In this document: one piece after another, positions 12,446 through 24,450 of the stretch
How the letters are laid out: every line of letters begins with the position of its first letter
Position numbering within the stretch: the first letter of the stretch is position 1
From: Microcebus murinus
Lineage: Eukaryota > Chordata > Mammalia > Primates > Cheirogaleidae
Length of the DNA stretch: 64,000 nucleotides
Direction: 5' to 3'
NCBI RefSeq assembly: GCF_040939455.1
Contig: NC_134109.1
Span: 54,154,001 to 54,218,000 of the forward strand
Position numbers and translations under genes: made by a program
The notes under the pieces: model-generated
Seen by the model: the letters and a program-made list of their open reading frames with translations, nothing else
Told to the model about the DNA's origin: nothing
Databases searched by the model: none

Positions 12446-13292
12446 CTTTTGAAAAATTTCTGTTCATGTCCTTTGCCCAAGAAGACAGAATAATGGTCAA
12501 CAAACATATGAAAAAATACTCAACATCTCTAATCATTAGGGAAATGCAAATCAAAACTACAATGAGATACCACTTATCCCCAGTGAGAATGGCCTTTATC
12601 AAAAAGTCCCAAAACAATAAATGTTGGTGTGGATGCAGGAAGATAGGAACACTCATAAACTGCTCATGGGACTGCAAACCAGTTCAACCTCTTTAGAAAG
12701 CAATCTGGAGATACCTCAAAGAGATACACGTATATCTACCATTTGATACAGCAATCTGATTACTGGGCATCTTGCCCAAAAGAACAAAAGACATTCTATA
12801 AAAAAGATACCTGCACTTGAATGTTTACAGCAGTACAATTCACAATTGCAAAGATGTGGAAACAATCCAAGTGCCTATCAATACACGAGTGGATTAATAA
12901 AATGTGGTATATGTATACCATGGAGTACTATTCAGCTATAAGAAACAATGGTGATATAGCACCTCTTGTATTATCCTGGACAGAGCTGGAACCCATTCTA
13001 CTAAGTATCCCAAGAATGGAAAAATAAGCACCACATGTACTCACCAGCAAATTGGTTTCACTGATCAACACCTAAGTGCACATATAGGAATAACATTCAC
13101 CAGGTGTCAGGTAGGTGGGAGGGGGTAGGTGGGTGGGTACATACATACATAATGAGTGTGATGCACACCATCTGGGTGATAGACACGCTTGGAGCTCTGA
13201 CTCGAGGGGGATGGGTGGGGTAATGGCAATATACGTAACCTAAACATTTGTACCCCTACAATATGCTGAAATAAAAAAAATAAAAAAAATTA
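12446..13292 (+). mobile_element. 5'-truncated, 5'-inverted L1 (lemur-type)
   Basis: From 12479 the sequence reads as the C-terminal end of L1 ORF2 in the plus direction ('aagaagacagaataatggtc' onward). It passes 'ggagtactattcagctataa' and a stop at 13025-13027, then a 3' UTR with G-rich runs (13107-13137), 'tttgtacccctacaatatgc' and an A-rich tail to about 13290. The bases at 12446-12478 are the reverse complement of the ORF2 text immediately upstream ('gggcaaaggacatgaacaga'…), so the 5' end is inverted. Frames are broken, so it is inactive. The flanks share only a weak candidate target duplication (TTAAATCTT / TTAATCTT). Confidence 0.85.
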
Positions 13293-13799
13293 ATCTTGCT
13301 AACAGAAGTGAGTGCTGCCTTCTCCAGTATGGCTGCTCAATAAATATGCACTAAATTGTACTAAAATTTGTGAGTATGAGGATACACTAATATAAAATAA
13401 AAAACAAAGTTAACCCAAAGTAAAATGATGCTGCAAGTTAATCATGGCATAATCAACAGGCAGACCTATCATATTCTCTTCTTAAGGCCAAAGAAAGCAT
13501 TTGGGGAGTTAGGTAAGCGGGGCTGGGGCGTGAACCTAGGAACTGAGATATAAAAAAGGAAATTTGGGCCCCTGAGACCTCTGCCTTGTCTAGGGAGCAC
13601 CATGTCTTCTTCCACTTTGAATATCCTCACCAAGACTCAGGAGATGCTTGCTCTAGTCCAGCAACAAATAGAATGCTATCGGGGGCTGAAATTATTTTTA
13701 TAAGAATAGGAAAAAATTTCAAGACTAAAAAATGTCAATTAAAACTAAGACAAATATATGTGATAAAGGAAACGCAGCTTAACAGCATCCAATCATAGG
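13293..13799. other. Intergenic, no gene recognised
   Basis: Mixed sequence between two L1 elements. A 70-codon plus-strand frame (13586-13798) shows no family resemblance. Text near 13500-13690 may be a worn LINE fragment, but I cannot assign it. Confidence 0.35.
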
Positions 13800-14090
13800 G
13801 ACAGGAGACAAATCATTTCATTAAAAGATACAAAATTATAGTTAGAGTAAGTTCTGGTGTTCTGTTCCATTGTTGGATGACTATAGTTAACAATACTATA
13901 TTACATAGTTTCAAATAGCTAAAAGGAGGATATCAAATGTTCCCAACACAAAAAAATGATAAATGTTTGAGATGTTGGATATGCTAATTGCCCTGATCTG
14001 ATCACCATATATATGTATTGAAACATCACTATGTACTCCATAAATATGTACATTATGTGTCAATTAAAAAATGAAATAAGACAAATGAAA
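13800..14090 (+). mobile_element. Older primate L1 3' UTR (L1M/L1P-type)
   Basis: Landmarks in order: 'gttctggtgttctgttccat', 'gactatagttaacaatacta', 'tttcaaatagctaaaaggag', 'atgttcccaacacaaaaaaa', 'gatatgctaattgccctgat' and 'aaacatcactatgtactcca', ending at 'tgtgtcaattaaaaa'. This matches the remembered 3' UTR of L1MA/L1PB-age elements, and is distinct from the lemur-type 3' UTR just upstream. No ORF2 sequence is attached. Confidence 0.7.
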
Positions 14091-14604
14091 AAAACTAGAA
14101 ATATCATTTCAGATTTTGAGTTGACTGAAAACTTGATTTTAGTGATGCTGCCACAAATGTAATGTGTACCTACTTCAACATAACAATAAAATGTACCCCC
14201 AAAATAATAAGAATAGAGTCTATATCTGCAGAAGCAGAGTACACAGGAAGTGGCAAAATTATGCTTGTCTCTGCCTCTCCAATCTGTCAGGAATATTGCA
14301 TTCAATTTCTAGAAAAACACTGACACATGCTCAGTAACCAGAGGAGAATAGTCAGAATGATGAATCATGGCACATGAAGAGATGCAATGACCGATAATTT
14401 TAGCTTCAAAAATAAAGGCATGTTACTTGTGTATTTGAGAGGGCTTAAATCGCTGTCATTTGAAAGAGATAGTGTTTTTGATACCTCCAAAAAGGCTGAA
14501 ACTCTTCTAACATGTAGAAGTAACAAGATTCTAGTTGAGATTTAAAATATTGGGGAAAAAAATTTAACAGTCTCAATGTAATGATATAAAAACAATTGCT
14601 AGTA

Positions 14605-14830
14605 GTCGTTCAGAGTTTGCTTCCAGGCACTGCGCTGCACTTTACATGCATCATCTCTTTTAATCCCCCCAACCACTCTGTGAGATAAGTATTATTCCTA
14701 ACTTCATTTTACAGTTAAAGAAACTGAAGCATATAAAAGAGAAGCTCACTGAACTAGCAAAAAGTGGAACAGACAGTCCCAGTTGGACTGATCCATACCA
14801 AAAGCTCTTAACCATTACAACCATTACACT
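14605..14830 (-). repeat. MIR SINE, antisense
   Basis: Well-kept MIR pattern read antisense: 'ccaggcactgcgctgcactt-tacatgcatcatctc', 'tttaatccccccaaccactc', 'tgtgagataagtattattcc', 'cattttacagttaaagaaac' and 'agctcttaaccattacaacc'. The right-hand end corresponds to the 'gcatagtggttaagagc' head of the MIR consensus. Confidence 0.65.
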
Positions 14831-15210
14831 GTAGTTACTTTACTGTGGTTGTTCTAAAGAACCTAGAAGACAGCTACTTTTAGAAGACTATAAAAAAGTA
14901 TGCTTTGATTTGGAATGTTAAAGACGTTCTTTGAAATTTCTTCCCTTCTCATTTTTAAGATTCTCTGATCTTGAGTTCTGGGAAGATAAACCCATACCTT
15001 TAGCCAAGATTCTCCCAGGGTTGTGGCATCCATCTGTTCTGGTTCTAAATGTCTGGGAATTAAACTATCCAATAATGGTGTGCCTGAAAGTTGGAGAAAA
15101 TAGGGGAAGGACATAAAACATATCCTAAGGAAATATCCACACATATTTTTTCTTAGGATGTCCTTGTTCTCTCTTTCATCACATTGTTCAACTCCAATAT
15201 TTGCCAGGAA

Positions 15211-15266
15211 GCACATGTACGTGCACATGTGTGCGTGCATGGGTGTGCACGCATGCACACACACAT
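15211..15266. repeat. Alternating purine-pyrimidine, self-complementary tract
   Basis: Positions 15211-15241 alternate purine and pyrimidine without a break (GCACATGTACGTGCACATGT, then GTGCGTGCATG). After one slip the alternation resumes at 15243-15266 (GTGTGCACGCATGCACACAC…). The two arms, TGTGTGCGTGCAT and ATGCACACACA, are imperfectly inverted. Such sequence is prone to Z-DNA or cruciform formation. It has no coding meaning. Confidence 0.7.
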
Positions 15267-17379
15267 TATCCACTTACCCCACCCATGCTCTCCTAGAGTG
15301 TGGTATATGGCTCATGGTATGCAATAAAACCGATGATGTCCTGTGTATAGTAGAATCTATGTATAATTTCAGATCATGCACTACTGAAGTATTACAAAGT
15401 AGCTTGAAAGAAAATGTATTGCTAAATACATGATATATTTAAACATTTATGAAGCCAACATAAATGCTCTTCATCTTCTATGCTCTAAGATAAAGATATA
15501 AGACATTATTTAAGAGATTCAATGGCCAACTTATAACACTTGGAGACTGCCTGCATATGCGTTGTAAATATGTATGATTTTAAGTCCAATGGCAATCTCC
15601 AATTCACACATGAAGTATCTGAATTATCAAAACATGTTACAATCATTTTGCAGAACTTTTAGGATCTTATTCAATCCTAAAAATTTCATATATTTGCAAA
15701 ATAAAGAGGCTGATGAATAGTATTATTAATAATATCAGAAACAAAATATCATGTTTGTTTTCAACAGTGACTTCTAACAGGAAAGGCACTCTAATTACTT
15801 TTAATTTGATCTTTCAACAACAGAAATTTATTTTTATATCATCACATGTTATATACAGCAATTACTAAACTGGGCATTGCCCACAGTGGTTCTAAGTAGA
15901 GGGAGATTAGTTTGGGCACATTCAGCAAAGGATTCACTTTGAGACTGTGATAGAGATTAGAAAGGGAAGTGAACCATATCAAGGAAAACCTGAGCACAGA
16001 CACAAAGAGGGAAATATGGATTCGTGTGTAGGGAAAGATGAGAAAATAGGAGCATATAAAGCAGCAAGTTGAAGAATATATGGAAACAACAGTGACTAGC
16101 CTTAAACAGGAAGGGTGTGTCTGTGTTTGGGTGGGCATGCCAGTTGGCAGGGAAAGATTATGCCTAGGAAAGATAGGTAGAGAGAAATGTAAAATGACAT
16201 TATAAAATTTACCTTTTGTTAGTGAATAATAGGGAGCTATTGGAGATAGTTCCTAAATTAACTGAATGGTGAAAAGACAATTGACTTTCAAATACATAAG
16301 AACATTCAGAAACTAACATACATAATTTGTGGGGAGCGCAGGTATATGTATGGGGGGTGCTTAGTTCCAAAAATATCCCTTGAAAGGAAATAATAATATA
16401 TTCCAAAATATTTTCCATTTTAATATTTCATAGACTAATGTATATATCTATCTACCTATATCTATCTCTTTAATTATACTGATATATAGTCAAATTTCCA
16501 TTGGTTTTGATTATTTGTTTTCTGCTGATTTCTGTCTGGTCATCTTTAATTACTCAAACCATTCTGAAAAATATAACGGAGTTAAGAATGTTTTTAATTT
16601 CTATCAATACCATTTTCTCTTGATTTATTTTATAAAGGAATCCCAGATTCCATACCTGTATAACCCTTAACTAGTTTACCAACAGAATATCTGGGGGATA
16701 AAAAGTACATATGTTTTCTCAAATACAGTATTTTGCTCTTGAATTATAAATTATTTAAGATGTATTTTTAATGCTGCATTCAAAATGACTGTCTCACACT
16801 GATTATGTACAGCTCTTAATTTTCTTTTTTATTACTTCTGTTAAGATATATGGTATAAGTTGTGACAATGAAGTTTGAAGTAATAGTATACAAGTATAAC
16901 AAATTGTTTGCATTAATTACTAGTGCTTTAATCCAGCTACCTATGCACCTCTAATCTTTAACATTAAAAACATCACTGTCATATTATATACAATTTTATA
17001 TAAAACAACAGCATATTTTCCTTATCCTTTTACTCTAGAATTCAAGATGTTAAGAAAAAAAACAAACAAAAACCAAGAGAGGCAGTTTAGAAGTAGCAAG
17101 TAGAGGCCCATAAATCAGGAAGTAAATTGCTTTCTATCAAACGATATTGGCAGTCTTCGTTTGATCCAGGTCATCAGGAAGACGGAAGCAAAAGACAGGG
17201 CTCAAGTCCTGGAATCTGTGCCAGTTCTTCATGATAATCCATGTCTTTTGGCAGAGAGCCTGCTTGGCCCTTAGAATGAAGGAAAATAAGTAACAATGAG
17301 GAAGCACCTGCTTTAGCCAGGAGATTTGACCTATACATTGCCTCAATTTGCAAAGCAACTTTCTTTGAAAGCTCTGCTA
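15267..17379. other. AT-rich intergenic DNA
   Basis: Several chance frames (91 codons at 15158-15433, 98 codons minus at 15842-16138) lack any recognisable domain or splice context. I see no assignable repeat and no gene. Confidence 0.4.
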
Positions 17380-17512
17380 ACTATTTATATATGCAGCCTC
17401 ATCTGTTTTTGTAACATCCATTGAGCTAGATGAAAACTACAGTTATCACCATTTTCCAAATGGAAACTGTGAAGTGCAAAGGGATGATATGGTAAATCTG
17501 AGAAAAACTAGA
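17380..17512 (-). repeat. MIR-like SINE, antisense
   Basis: Motifs 'acagttatcaccattttcca-aatggaaactgtgaagtgc' and 'aaagggatgatatgg' fit the antisense MIR core ('ccattttacagatgaggaaactgaggc'). Diverged, with vague ends. Confidence 0.35.
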
Positions 17513-19849
17513 ATTCATGTTGTAACAAAAACAACCTTTCATTCTAGAATCTATTTTCTCTACATGTTTTCTAGCTAGGTTTTACTTTGTGATCATATAG
17601 ATGGTTCAACATATATATCTATTTCAACACATTGTTGGAGGATAAAAGTATAATAAATAGTTAAGTTTGGTAATCTGTTAACCCTTAAATTCAGTATAAT
17701 GCTTGTGATTTTTTTTTTAAAGCTACAAACAAATTTTAATTGTATGACAAGGTCTTACATGTGTTTTTCACAACAAAAATTATTTTTCCATTTCTATAGA
17801 GCTGTAAATCAATAAATAACACATGAAAGGAATCTTTTGTCAGAAACAGAACATGGTTTAGGGTAAATTTCAATAACTTCAAGGTATTACAGAAATGCAC
17901 TTTATGGTGATCAATATACACTTTTCTCGCTCAAGGGGCTTTTATGCTGATGCACTCATTTTCAACAAGGAGAAATATTTTGCACTATGAAAACAAAGGG
18001 AAATTGGTTGATTTGTGTGACTACAGTAATGTTTCAAATCTTCACCTTCTGAAGCAGTACCACCTTTCAAAATCTTTTAAATCTTAATCATAAAGCCATT
18101 ATCAAACCACAAGGAATTATGTCAATATTTGATTTAGGACACTCCACTGATCTGATAACTAACACTTAGGCAGTATATTTGTGGAATTTAAAGAGCAATT
18201 TGGTATTCATTTTCATGTTGATTTTCTTCCCAAGCAAACTGCAAATATGTGTTTAGAAATTTGTAGAAAAGCCACTCCACAATAAAAGTCCTAATGTATA
18301 CCTACAATGACAAAATGGCAATTTTATTACTACAGTATGATATTTCAGAACATTGAAAAATATATTATTATAAAATAGCTAAAATGTACAACTTTAATTG
18401 ACTAAAATATTTGTCTTCCCAACTAACCAGCAATTAATGAAAAACAGTATAGGGAGTATTTTCTTAATGATGGTGAAAGAGAACTATGAATTGATTTCTT
18501 TCATACATTTTATGAAATCTACAACCAAATGCATTCCCACTTCTGTAGACTGCTCTAATATAAAACCTGAATATATAGTTAATATTTCATATGACCAATC
18601 CAATGTCCTTTTCAGACCTTCAGAATAATGTTTTCAAATGCCCTCCAAAGAGATCTTCCTGTCTCTGGGAATGATCAAATATGGTTCAAGTTACTGTGCT
18701 GTGGTTTTACAGTAGGAGGTGAATACCTGCCAACAGTTCATGTAATTTGCACTTTAGAAAGTGTGATTTTTTTTTTCTTTGTCTGCTCAGCCATCCTATA
18801 TCTTTGAAAAACATAAAGTTCTTTGTGTCATTTCTTCAAATGCTCATCCTTGACATTATAACACTAGGGATTCGCATATAGTTCCTAAGGTAATGCCCTG
18901 TGTATTCTATCTAGACTTGAGATTTTTCATGTTTTGCTGATATAAGCTACCAAAGATAAAAATAGGTCATTTGAATAGAGAATCCTAGAAGTCTGCAAGA
19001 CAGAAGTATAAAAATCATGAAATACGTGATAAAGGGCAATGAAATTTGAGAAAGAAACTTCTTGGATAATCTTTTAAGTTGAGACTATTTGTCTGTTATA
19101 CATGGCAGGTGCTTGTACAACACCTCTGACAATAAGGAAGGTTCAGACTTACCTAATACCCAAATACAGGTTAATCAGTGACTATGATATACAAATTTAA
19201 TTAAGAAAGAAATGACCTACTTCTGCAAATGCTGACAGCATTTAATTTTTCATGAATACTCCACATGACTCTGTCTCCACAGTATTCTAATCTTTCCTGC
19301 AGTGTTGCTTCTTCAAAGGTATAAACACGAGTACAGTGTGAAATAATAAAGGTCATGATATTAATAGAAACAATTAGAGGGTGTAAACACATTCTCAGTT
19401 TTTTTATGCAAAAGCAAAAGTTTGCCTGCATAAAAATATAATGCTTTGATGTTCATTATTGCCCTGAAATTCTGGAATTATTACAGGTTTCTAACAATAA
19501 CTTACTACTTGGTTTGGCATTAAAAGTGTATCTTTATATTTATAAACAGCCTAAGCTAAAGGAAAAGTGGCACCCCAATTTATCTCAGCCTGTAAGCCCA
19601 AATTAACACAGGTTATTTGGAATGTCACAGTGTTGAGAGTAAAAATGAAATATGTTTTCATCTCTGACATGTATGTTACCTAGGTTTACTTTTCACCTGT
19701 GATCCCAGGAATATGGCACCCAATTTAAAAATGTGCTGGGTATCATCAGTGAAGCAGTTTTTATTATAATTTTAATTATTTGATAGAAATTTCCTCAGAC
19801 AGTCCAAAGTTACTACCCTATGTCTGTTCAATCCTCTTACACTTTTCAA
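17513..19849. other. AT-rich intergenic DNA
   Basis: Long plain stretch with short homopolymer runs (T run at 17710-17718, T run at 18768-18776). I see no gene, no RNA gene and no recognisable element. Confidence 0.4.
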
Positions 19850-20035
19850 TTTCAATTTTATCTGTAAAATAACACATTTATTTCCTTACATTAATCCTGG
19901 GAGGTAAGTGAGGCAAGTTTTCTTATGATCTTTTTATCAATAAATAAACTTGCGACTCAGAAGGTTAAACGATAATCAAAGTTGCACATCAAGTCAGTAA
20001 CAAGACAACCATGGAATCCAGATGTCTTGTTCCCG
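19850..20035 (-). repeat. MIR-like SINE, antisense
   Basis: The order 'attaatcctgggaggtaagt', 'ttttatcaataaataaactt', 'gcgactcagaaggtta', 'atcaaagttgcacatcaagt' and 'accatggaatccagatgtct' agrees with antisense MIR. Diverged. Confidence 0.5.
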
Positions 20036-20699
20036 GGAAAGTGCTCTTTTTAAGAGGCCATCCACTCAACCCTGCAGATAAAACAATTGGATCTGGACTC
20101 ACAAGCTTCTCTTTGCTTAATTAGTAATATTGCAGAAAGAACCATAAGACCACATCATATTGTTTGTTAAAAAGACAAATTATGCCCTTGTCTGTGATTT
20201 CCAGATTAGACTATGATGTGAACTACAAAAAGTATGTATCAGACTGTCCATTTTTTAAAACAAAAACTGTATTTTTACTGTTATGTTCCTACTACCCTGC
20301 AAGATACCTGGACAAAAAGAGAAATATAATTGATTCTTGCTGATAAGCAAATGGTTTAAGAACTCTATCTTTAAGAAAAATATCTTATTTCCACATTTCA
20401 ATAGAGACAAAATAATATTAGAAGTCAGAAGATTCTAGTTCCATTTCTGAAACTTTTCAGATAAGTTTTATTGAACAAACTTCTTATCTGTACTATAAAG
20501 ATACTATAAATTTTCTACCTCACATTTTTAAGAGGATTAAAGAAAATAACAGAAATGTTTTTTTAAGAGCTGTCAAAGGATACACAAATATAAATTATTT
20601 CTGTCTATATCTGAAACACAACTACCCAGTTTATCACTGATACTGTATTTTCAGAATCATATTTTAAAGGACTCTAAAAAAATTAATATATGTTAACTT

Positions 20700-21075
20700 A
20701 TTTATTTATTTAGACAAGAGTCTTGTTCTGGTGCCTGGGATAGAGGGCAGTGGTGTCATCATCGCTCACTGCTACCTCAAACTCCTAGGCTTAAGCAATC
20801 TTCCTGCCTCAGCCTCCCAAGTAGCTGGGACTCCAGTGCATGCCACCATGCCCAGCTAATTTTTTTCTTTTCTTTTCTTTTCTTTTCTTTTCTTTTCTTT
20901 TCTTTTCTTTTCTTTTCTTTTCTTTTCTTTTCTTTTCTTTTCTTTTTTAGTAGAGACAGGGTCTAGCTCTTTCTCAGGCTGGTCTCAAATTCCTAACCTC
21001 AAGCAATCCTCCCACCTTGACCTCCTAGAGTGCTAGAATAACGTGATGGCTTACAGGTGTGAGCCATCACGCCCG
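20700..21075 (-). mobile_element. Old AluJ-like element, antisense
   Basis: On the minus strand this is a dimeric Alu: the plus strand shows 'tagacaagagtcttgttctg', 'cctcagcctcccaagtagct', 'gggactccagtgcatgccac' and, at the far end, 'cttacaggtgtgagccatca-cgcccgg'. It lacks the lemur linker block and is more diverged than its neighbour, consistent with an early Alu. The central linker is expanded into a TTTTC microsatellite (see the separate entry). Confidence 0.85.
20862..20948. repeat. (TTTTC)n microsatellite in an Alu linker
   Basis: About sixteen uninterrupted TTTTC/CTTTT units run through the point where an antisense Alu has its central A-rich linker. The A-rich linker is a common seed for such growth. 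The tract sits between 'cccagctaatttt' and 'tagtagagacagg', so it is wholly inside the Alu. It is likely length-polymorphic and prone to assembly error. Confidence 0.9.
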
Positions 21076-21268
21076 GTCTGATTATCAATATTTCTAACTT
21101 TTACAAAATTTAAACTTATATGTGCTGATACATTACATGTTTTAGTTTATGTTATTATAAAAACTATGTTATCATATATAATTTAGGTTACATTAATTTT
21201 AAACCTAGCTTCTATTAATTGAGATTGGTTAGAATTAATTTTTTAAAGAACTAAGATTTTTCATTCAT

Positions 21269-21629
21269 AAAATATTAATTTTTTTTTTTTTTTTTTTGAG
21301 ACAGAGTCTCGCTTTGTTGTCCAGGCTAGAGTGAGTGCCATGGCGTCAGCCTAGCTCACAGCAACCTTAAACTCCTGGGCTCCAGCAATCTTTCTGCCTC
21401 AGCCTCCCGAGTAGCTGGGACTACAGGCATGTGCCACCATGCCCGGCTAATTTTTTATATATATATCAGTTGGCCAATTAATTTCTTTCTATTTATAGTA
21501 GAGACGGGGTTTCGCTCTTGCTCAGGCTGGTTTTGAACTCCTGACCTTGAGCAATCCGCCCGCCTCGGCCTCCTAGAGAGCTAGGATTACAGGCGTGAGC
21601 CACCGCGCCCGGCCAAAAATATGAATTTT
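21269..21629 (-). mobile_element. Lemur Alu, antisense, with target-site duplication
   Basis: This is a full dimeric Alu on the minus strand: a T run (the poly(A) tail), then 'gagacagagtctcgctttgt', through 'ccgagtagctggga', to 'gtgagccaccgcgcccggcc'. It holds the lemur linker block on the plus strand as 'tatatatatcagttggccaa-ttaatttctttctatttata'. The 14-base flanks AAAATATTAATTTT (21269-21282) and AAAATATGAATTTT (21616-21629) differ at one base and form the target-site duplication. Alu is transcribed by Pol III and mobilised by L1. Confidence 0.93.
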
Positions 21630-22949
21630 GATAAGGAGAATTTACACATAATACTAGGAGAATTACAAACTTGAAATTGGTAGGTGAGATATTTTTAAAT
21701 ATCCTTTGCTCATTTCGTAAAATAAATTAATTTGAATATTATATGACATGTTCACAGCAGTCTATTTTTCTTCAGTAAATTGTTCTCATCATTCATCCCC
21801 AAAAATATACTTAAGCAAGAATGTGGAGGGCTGCCATACAGAAATTCCTGGGGATACACAGCTGCCTCTCTGACAGTGTGGAATTGACTATTAACACTAT
21901 AAAGATGCTTCCATTACATTCTAAGGATAATTTTACAGCTCTTGGTAGGGCCAACCTTGGTTTCTAATCTACCATTTAATTATGAGGCATAAGTTATAGG
22001 CAGTGTAACACGAAAATATAGTGACACATACAAAGCTCTCACTATTAACAGCAGAAATCCCAGAGGTGCCAAAGTCCTTATCATTTCTACAAGCAGAGTA
22101 CGGAAACCAAAGCCCCGTTAGCCATGTGGATAGGTTATCCTCATATATGAAACAGCATGTGTTTAGGATGTCAAAGCTGTCTTATGCAAGGAGTTGGTCC
22201 AGTCACAAAGGGCAATAGCAAAGGGGTCTGGTATTAGTATAATAAGTAAGATGGACCTGGAAATAAGAGAATGTTTTTATATTAAATCCAAGGGAGTAAA
22301 CAGGGAATTAAATCTAAATTTGAAGCAAAATATGCAAAAAGTTTTTCAGATAAATTTAAGCTTGAGAAAGAAACAAAAATGGGTCCCTGCCATGGAGCCC
22401 GTGGGCAGAAAAGAACTGTTCAAGGTGCTGAGCTGACATGACAACTTAATCCTGCCAAAAAGGTCCTAAAGTTTCCCTTAAAATTGTGAAGATTGTGATC
22501 ATATCCCTGGATCCTTGGTAAAAATATCCAAATCAAGCAGCTCTTACACTTTTGAGGCTCATCCTTAGTCATAGGCTGCAATTTTCACCTATTCATAAGC
22601 AATCAATTATATCAATAAGCTCCAAATGAGAGGTCCAACACTCAGAGCAAAAGAATAACAGGGAGTCCACCCACGCTGTTCTGGCCTTGGCTGACACAGA
22701 CCTCAAACCTGGGTAAATAGAATAATTCCAGTATTGACTGCTGTGCTGGGATAACAGGATAAAGGTAAAGTGTGCCATTTCAGAGTGAAGCTCTTTACGA
22801 ACTAGAGACTAGTACAGACAGATTCTGGTTCAAATAAAACCCCTTAATTTGTACCTATATCAGAGAAAAAGTAGATTTGAAAAAGGAAAAAAATAAGTCC
22901 TACCACCCTGTTCCTTGATTCTAATAGTTTTAATTTGTTCAGATGACTA
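21630..22949. other. Intergenic, no gene recognised
   Basis: Mixed sequence with short frames (65 and 80 codons, plus strand, 22021-22436) that show no recognisable domain or splice-site context. The 21.8-22.6 kb part is less AT-rich and may contain an old unassigned repeat. Confidence 0.35.
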
Positions 22950-22979
22950 AATTAAAACAAAACAATATATCTGAACATA

Positions 22980-23640
22980 CGGTGCTGCAGACCACATAAT
23001 TCCACTATTGTAACATGATGGAAAGCAAGAAAAGAGAGCAACTCTCTAATTTCAATCACGGAATTAAACAGCCTGATGAAGAATGAGCAACTACTACAAG
23101 AAGGTTCTCTAGGTGGGCATGGACCAAATCAATTCTCCCCCTTTCTTGTGTGCAGTTCTCAAGAATAACCATAGGATGTGCTGAAAATGTAATATCCTCA
23201 GACAGGGAGGGGAGGGGACAGCCCAGGCTTTGTTCTGCTCTCCCATGGAAGTAGGATGCCCTTCAAAGCTTTGCTCAGTGATTTATGCTGTCCCTGAGCT
23301 ATATAACTGAGGCCAGGCTGCCTTTTGGGCCCTTTCAGCTCTGATTCAAGTGAGACATGTGCAGTCAAGATTCAATCAGCCCTGGACAGCTTTCTTGAGC
23401 CTTGGGAGATCAGATCACAAGAGATCCTAGGCTTCTTTTGTCTCTTGCTGCCTTTCTGTAAGTAAATAATGCACTTCATGTGACTTGTTGCATATGAGTG
23501 TGTTCTGTCTCACCAGATTCAGACAAGTTGGTAACCAGTGTACAATGGACCTGCTTCATACCTGCTACTGAGGACCATATTCTGAGCACTTACTTTCCTT
23601 CTGGTCTAAATAATCTAACTGATATTGAGGGGCCTGCAGG
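22980..23640 (+). mobile_element. Possible old LTR, family not assigned
   Basis: Several LTR-like properties occur together: a moderately GC-rich block, a TATA-like 'gagctatataactgagg' near 23300, and a downstream block 'gcctttctgtaagtaaataa-tgcacttcatg' followed by 'gtgtgttctgtctcaccaga'. I associate this layout with retroviral LTRs, but I cannot name the family or find terminal TG/CA with a duplication. Confidence 0.35.
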
Positions 23641-23849
23641 CCATAGAAAATGACCACAGTCGGGAAGAGTGTGAAAGAGCCATGTAATAAACCCCTCTTT
23701 CAGATTAAAAGAGACTTCATTATTAACCCTTGCAATCTCAAAAAACAAAATGTATTAAAACTCCTAACTGCTGACTTCTAATGGAAGTAAACTGGAGTTC
23801 ACTGAGCCAGATGTTTATTTCCAGTTCTAATACCAACTCTATGATGCAT

Positions 23850-24450
23850 GTCCTCATTGCCTCTCACCCAGGATGCTTTAACTGCCTTTTAACCAGTCTC
23901 TTTGCTTCAAATATTTCTCTTACTCATAAGATGAACCAATATCTGATCACATTCACAAGTAAGTTCCAACAGTGTAATTCCCAAGCTCAAAAACCTTCAA
24001 TAGTTCCCAAATGCCATCAAAATTTAATATGAATTCCTTGCCTCTAAAATATTTCAGGTATTTTCTCCCATATTATCTGAGTTATGCCCTGACTTCAAAT
24101 AATATTGAGATTCTCCTTATTCCTAAATATAATTTGTACCTCCTCCTATTGTTTTATTCATACTGTTTCCTTATTCTAAAATATCTACCCTTTATTTTCA
24201 AAGCAAAGAAATTCTACTAGTTCTTCAAGGACCATCTAAGGTGCCTCCTACTCTGTGATATTTTTCTAAGTTCATAACAACTGGATCTTATCTTTCTTTC
24301 ACTAAACCCTATAACCCAGTGGTCTTTTATTGCACACTTCACATTCTGCTTTGATTGGAATCATGTGTGAGGTTAATCATATTTCTCAATGACATATCAA
24401 TTTTCTTAAAAACAAAGATTATGCCTTTCTTGTTTTTGAATTACTCACAT
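23850..24450 (+). repeat. L2/CR1-class LINE fragment, sense
   Basis: Reads like an old L2-class 3' segment: 'acctgccttttaaccagtct'-like text near 23880, 'ctcaaaaaccttcaatagtt-cccaaatgcc' near 23985, 'tagttcttcaaggaccatct' near 24218, then 'cattctgctttgattggaat'. This corresponds to L2's 'aaaccctccaatggcttccc' and 'ttcaagtctcagctcaaatg' positions. Heavily diverged, with broken frames. Confidence 0.5.

Noticed and set aside
12313..12696. 127-codon plus-strand frame as a gene
   Set aside because: Most of it lies across the inversion joint and ORF2 remnant of a truncated L1, out of the genuine ORF2 context.
15211..15266. Transcription factor super-site or replication origin at the alternating tract
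   Set aside because: Nothing beyond the alternation and partial symmetry supports a specific function; kept only as a structural observation.
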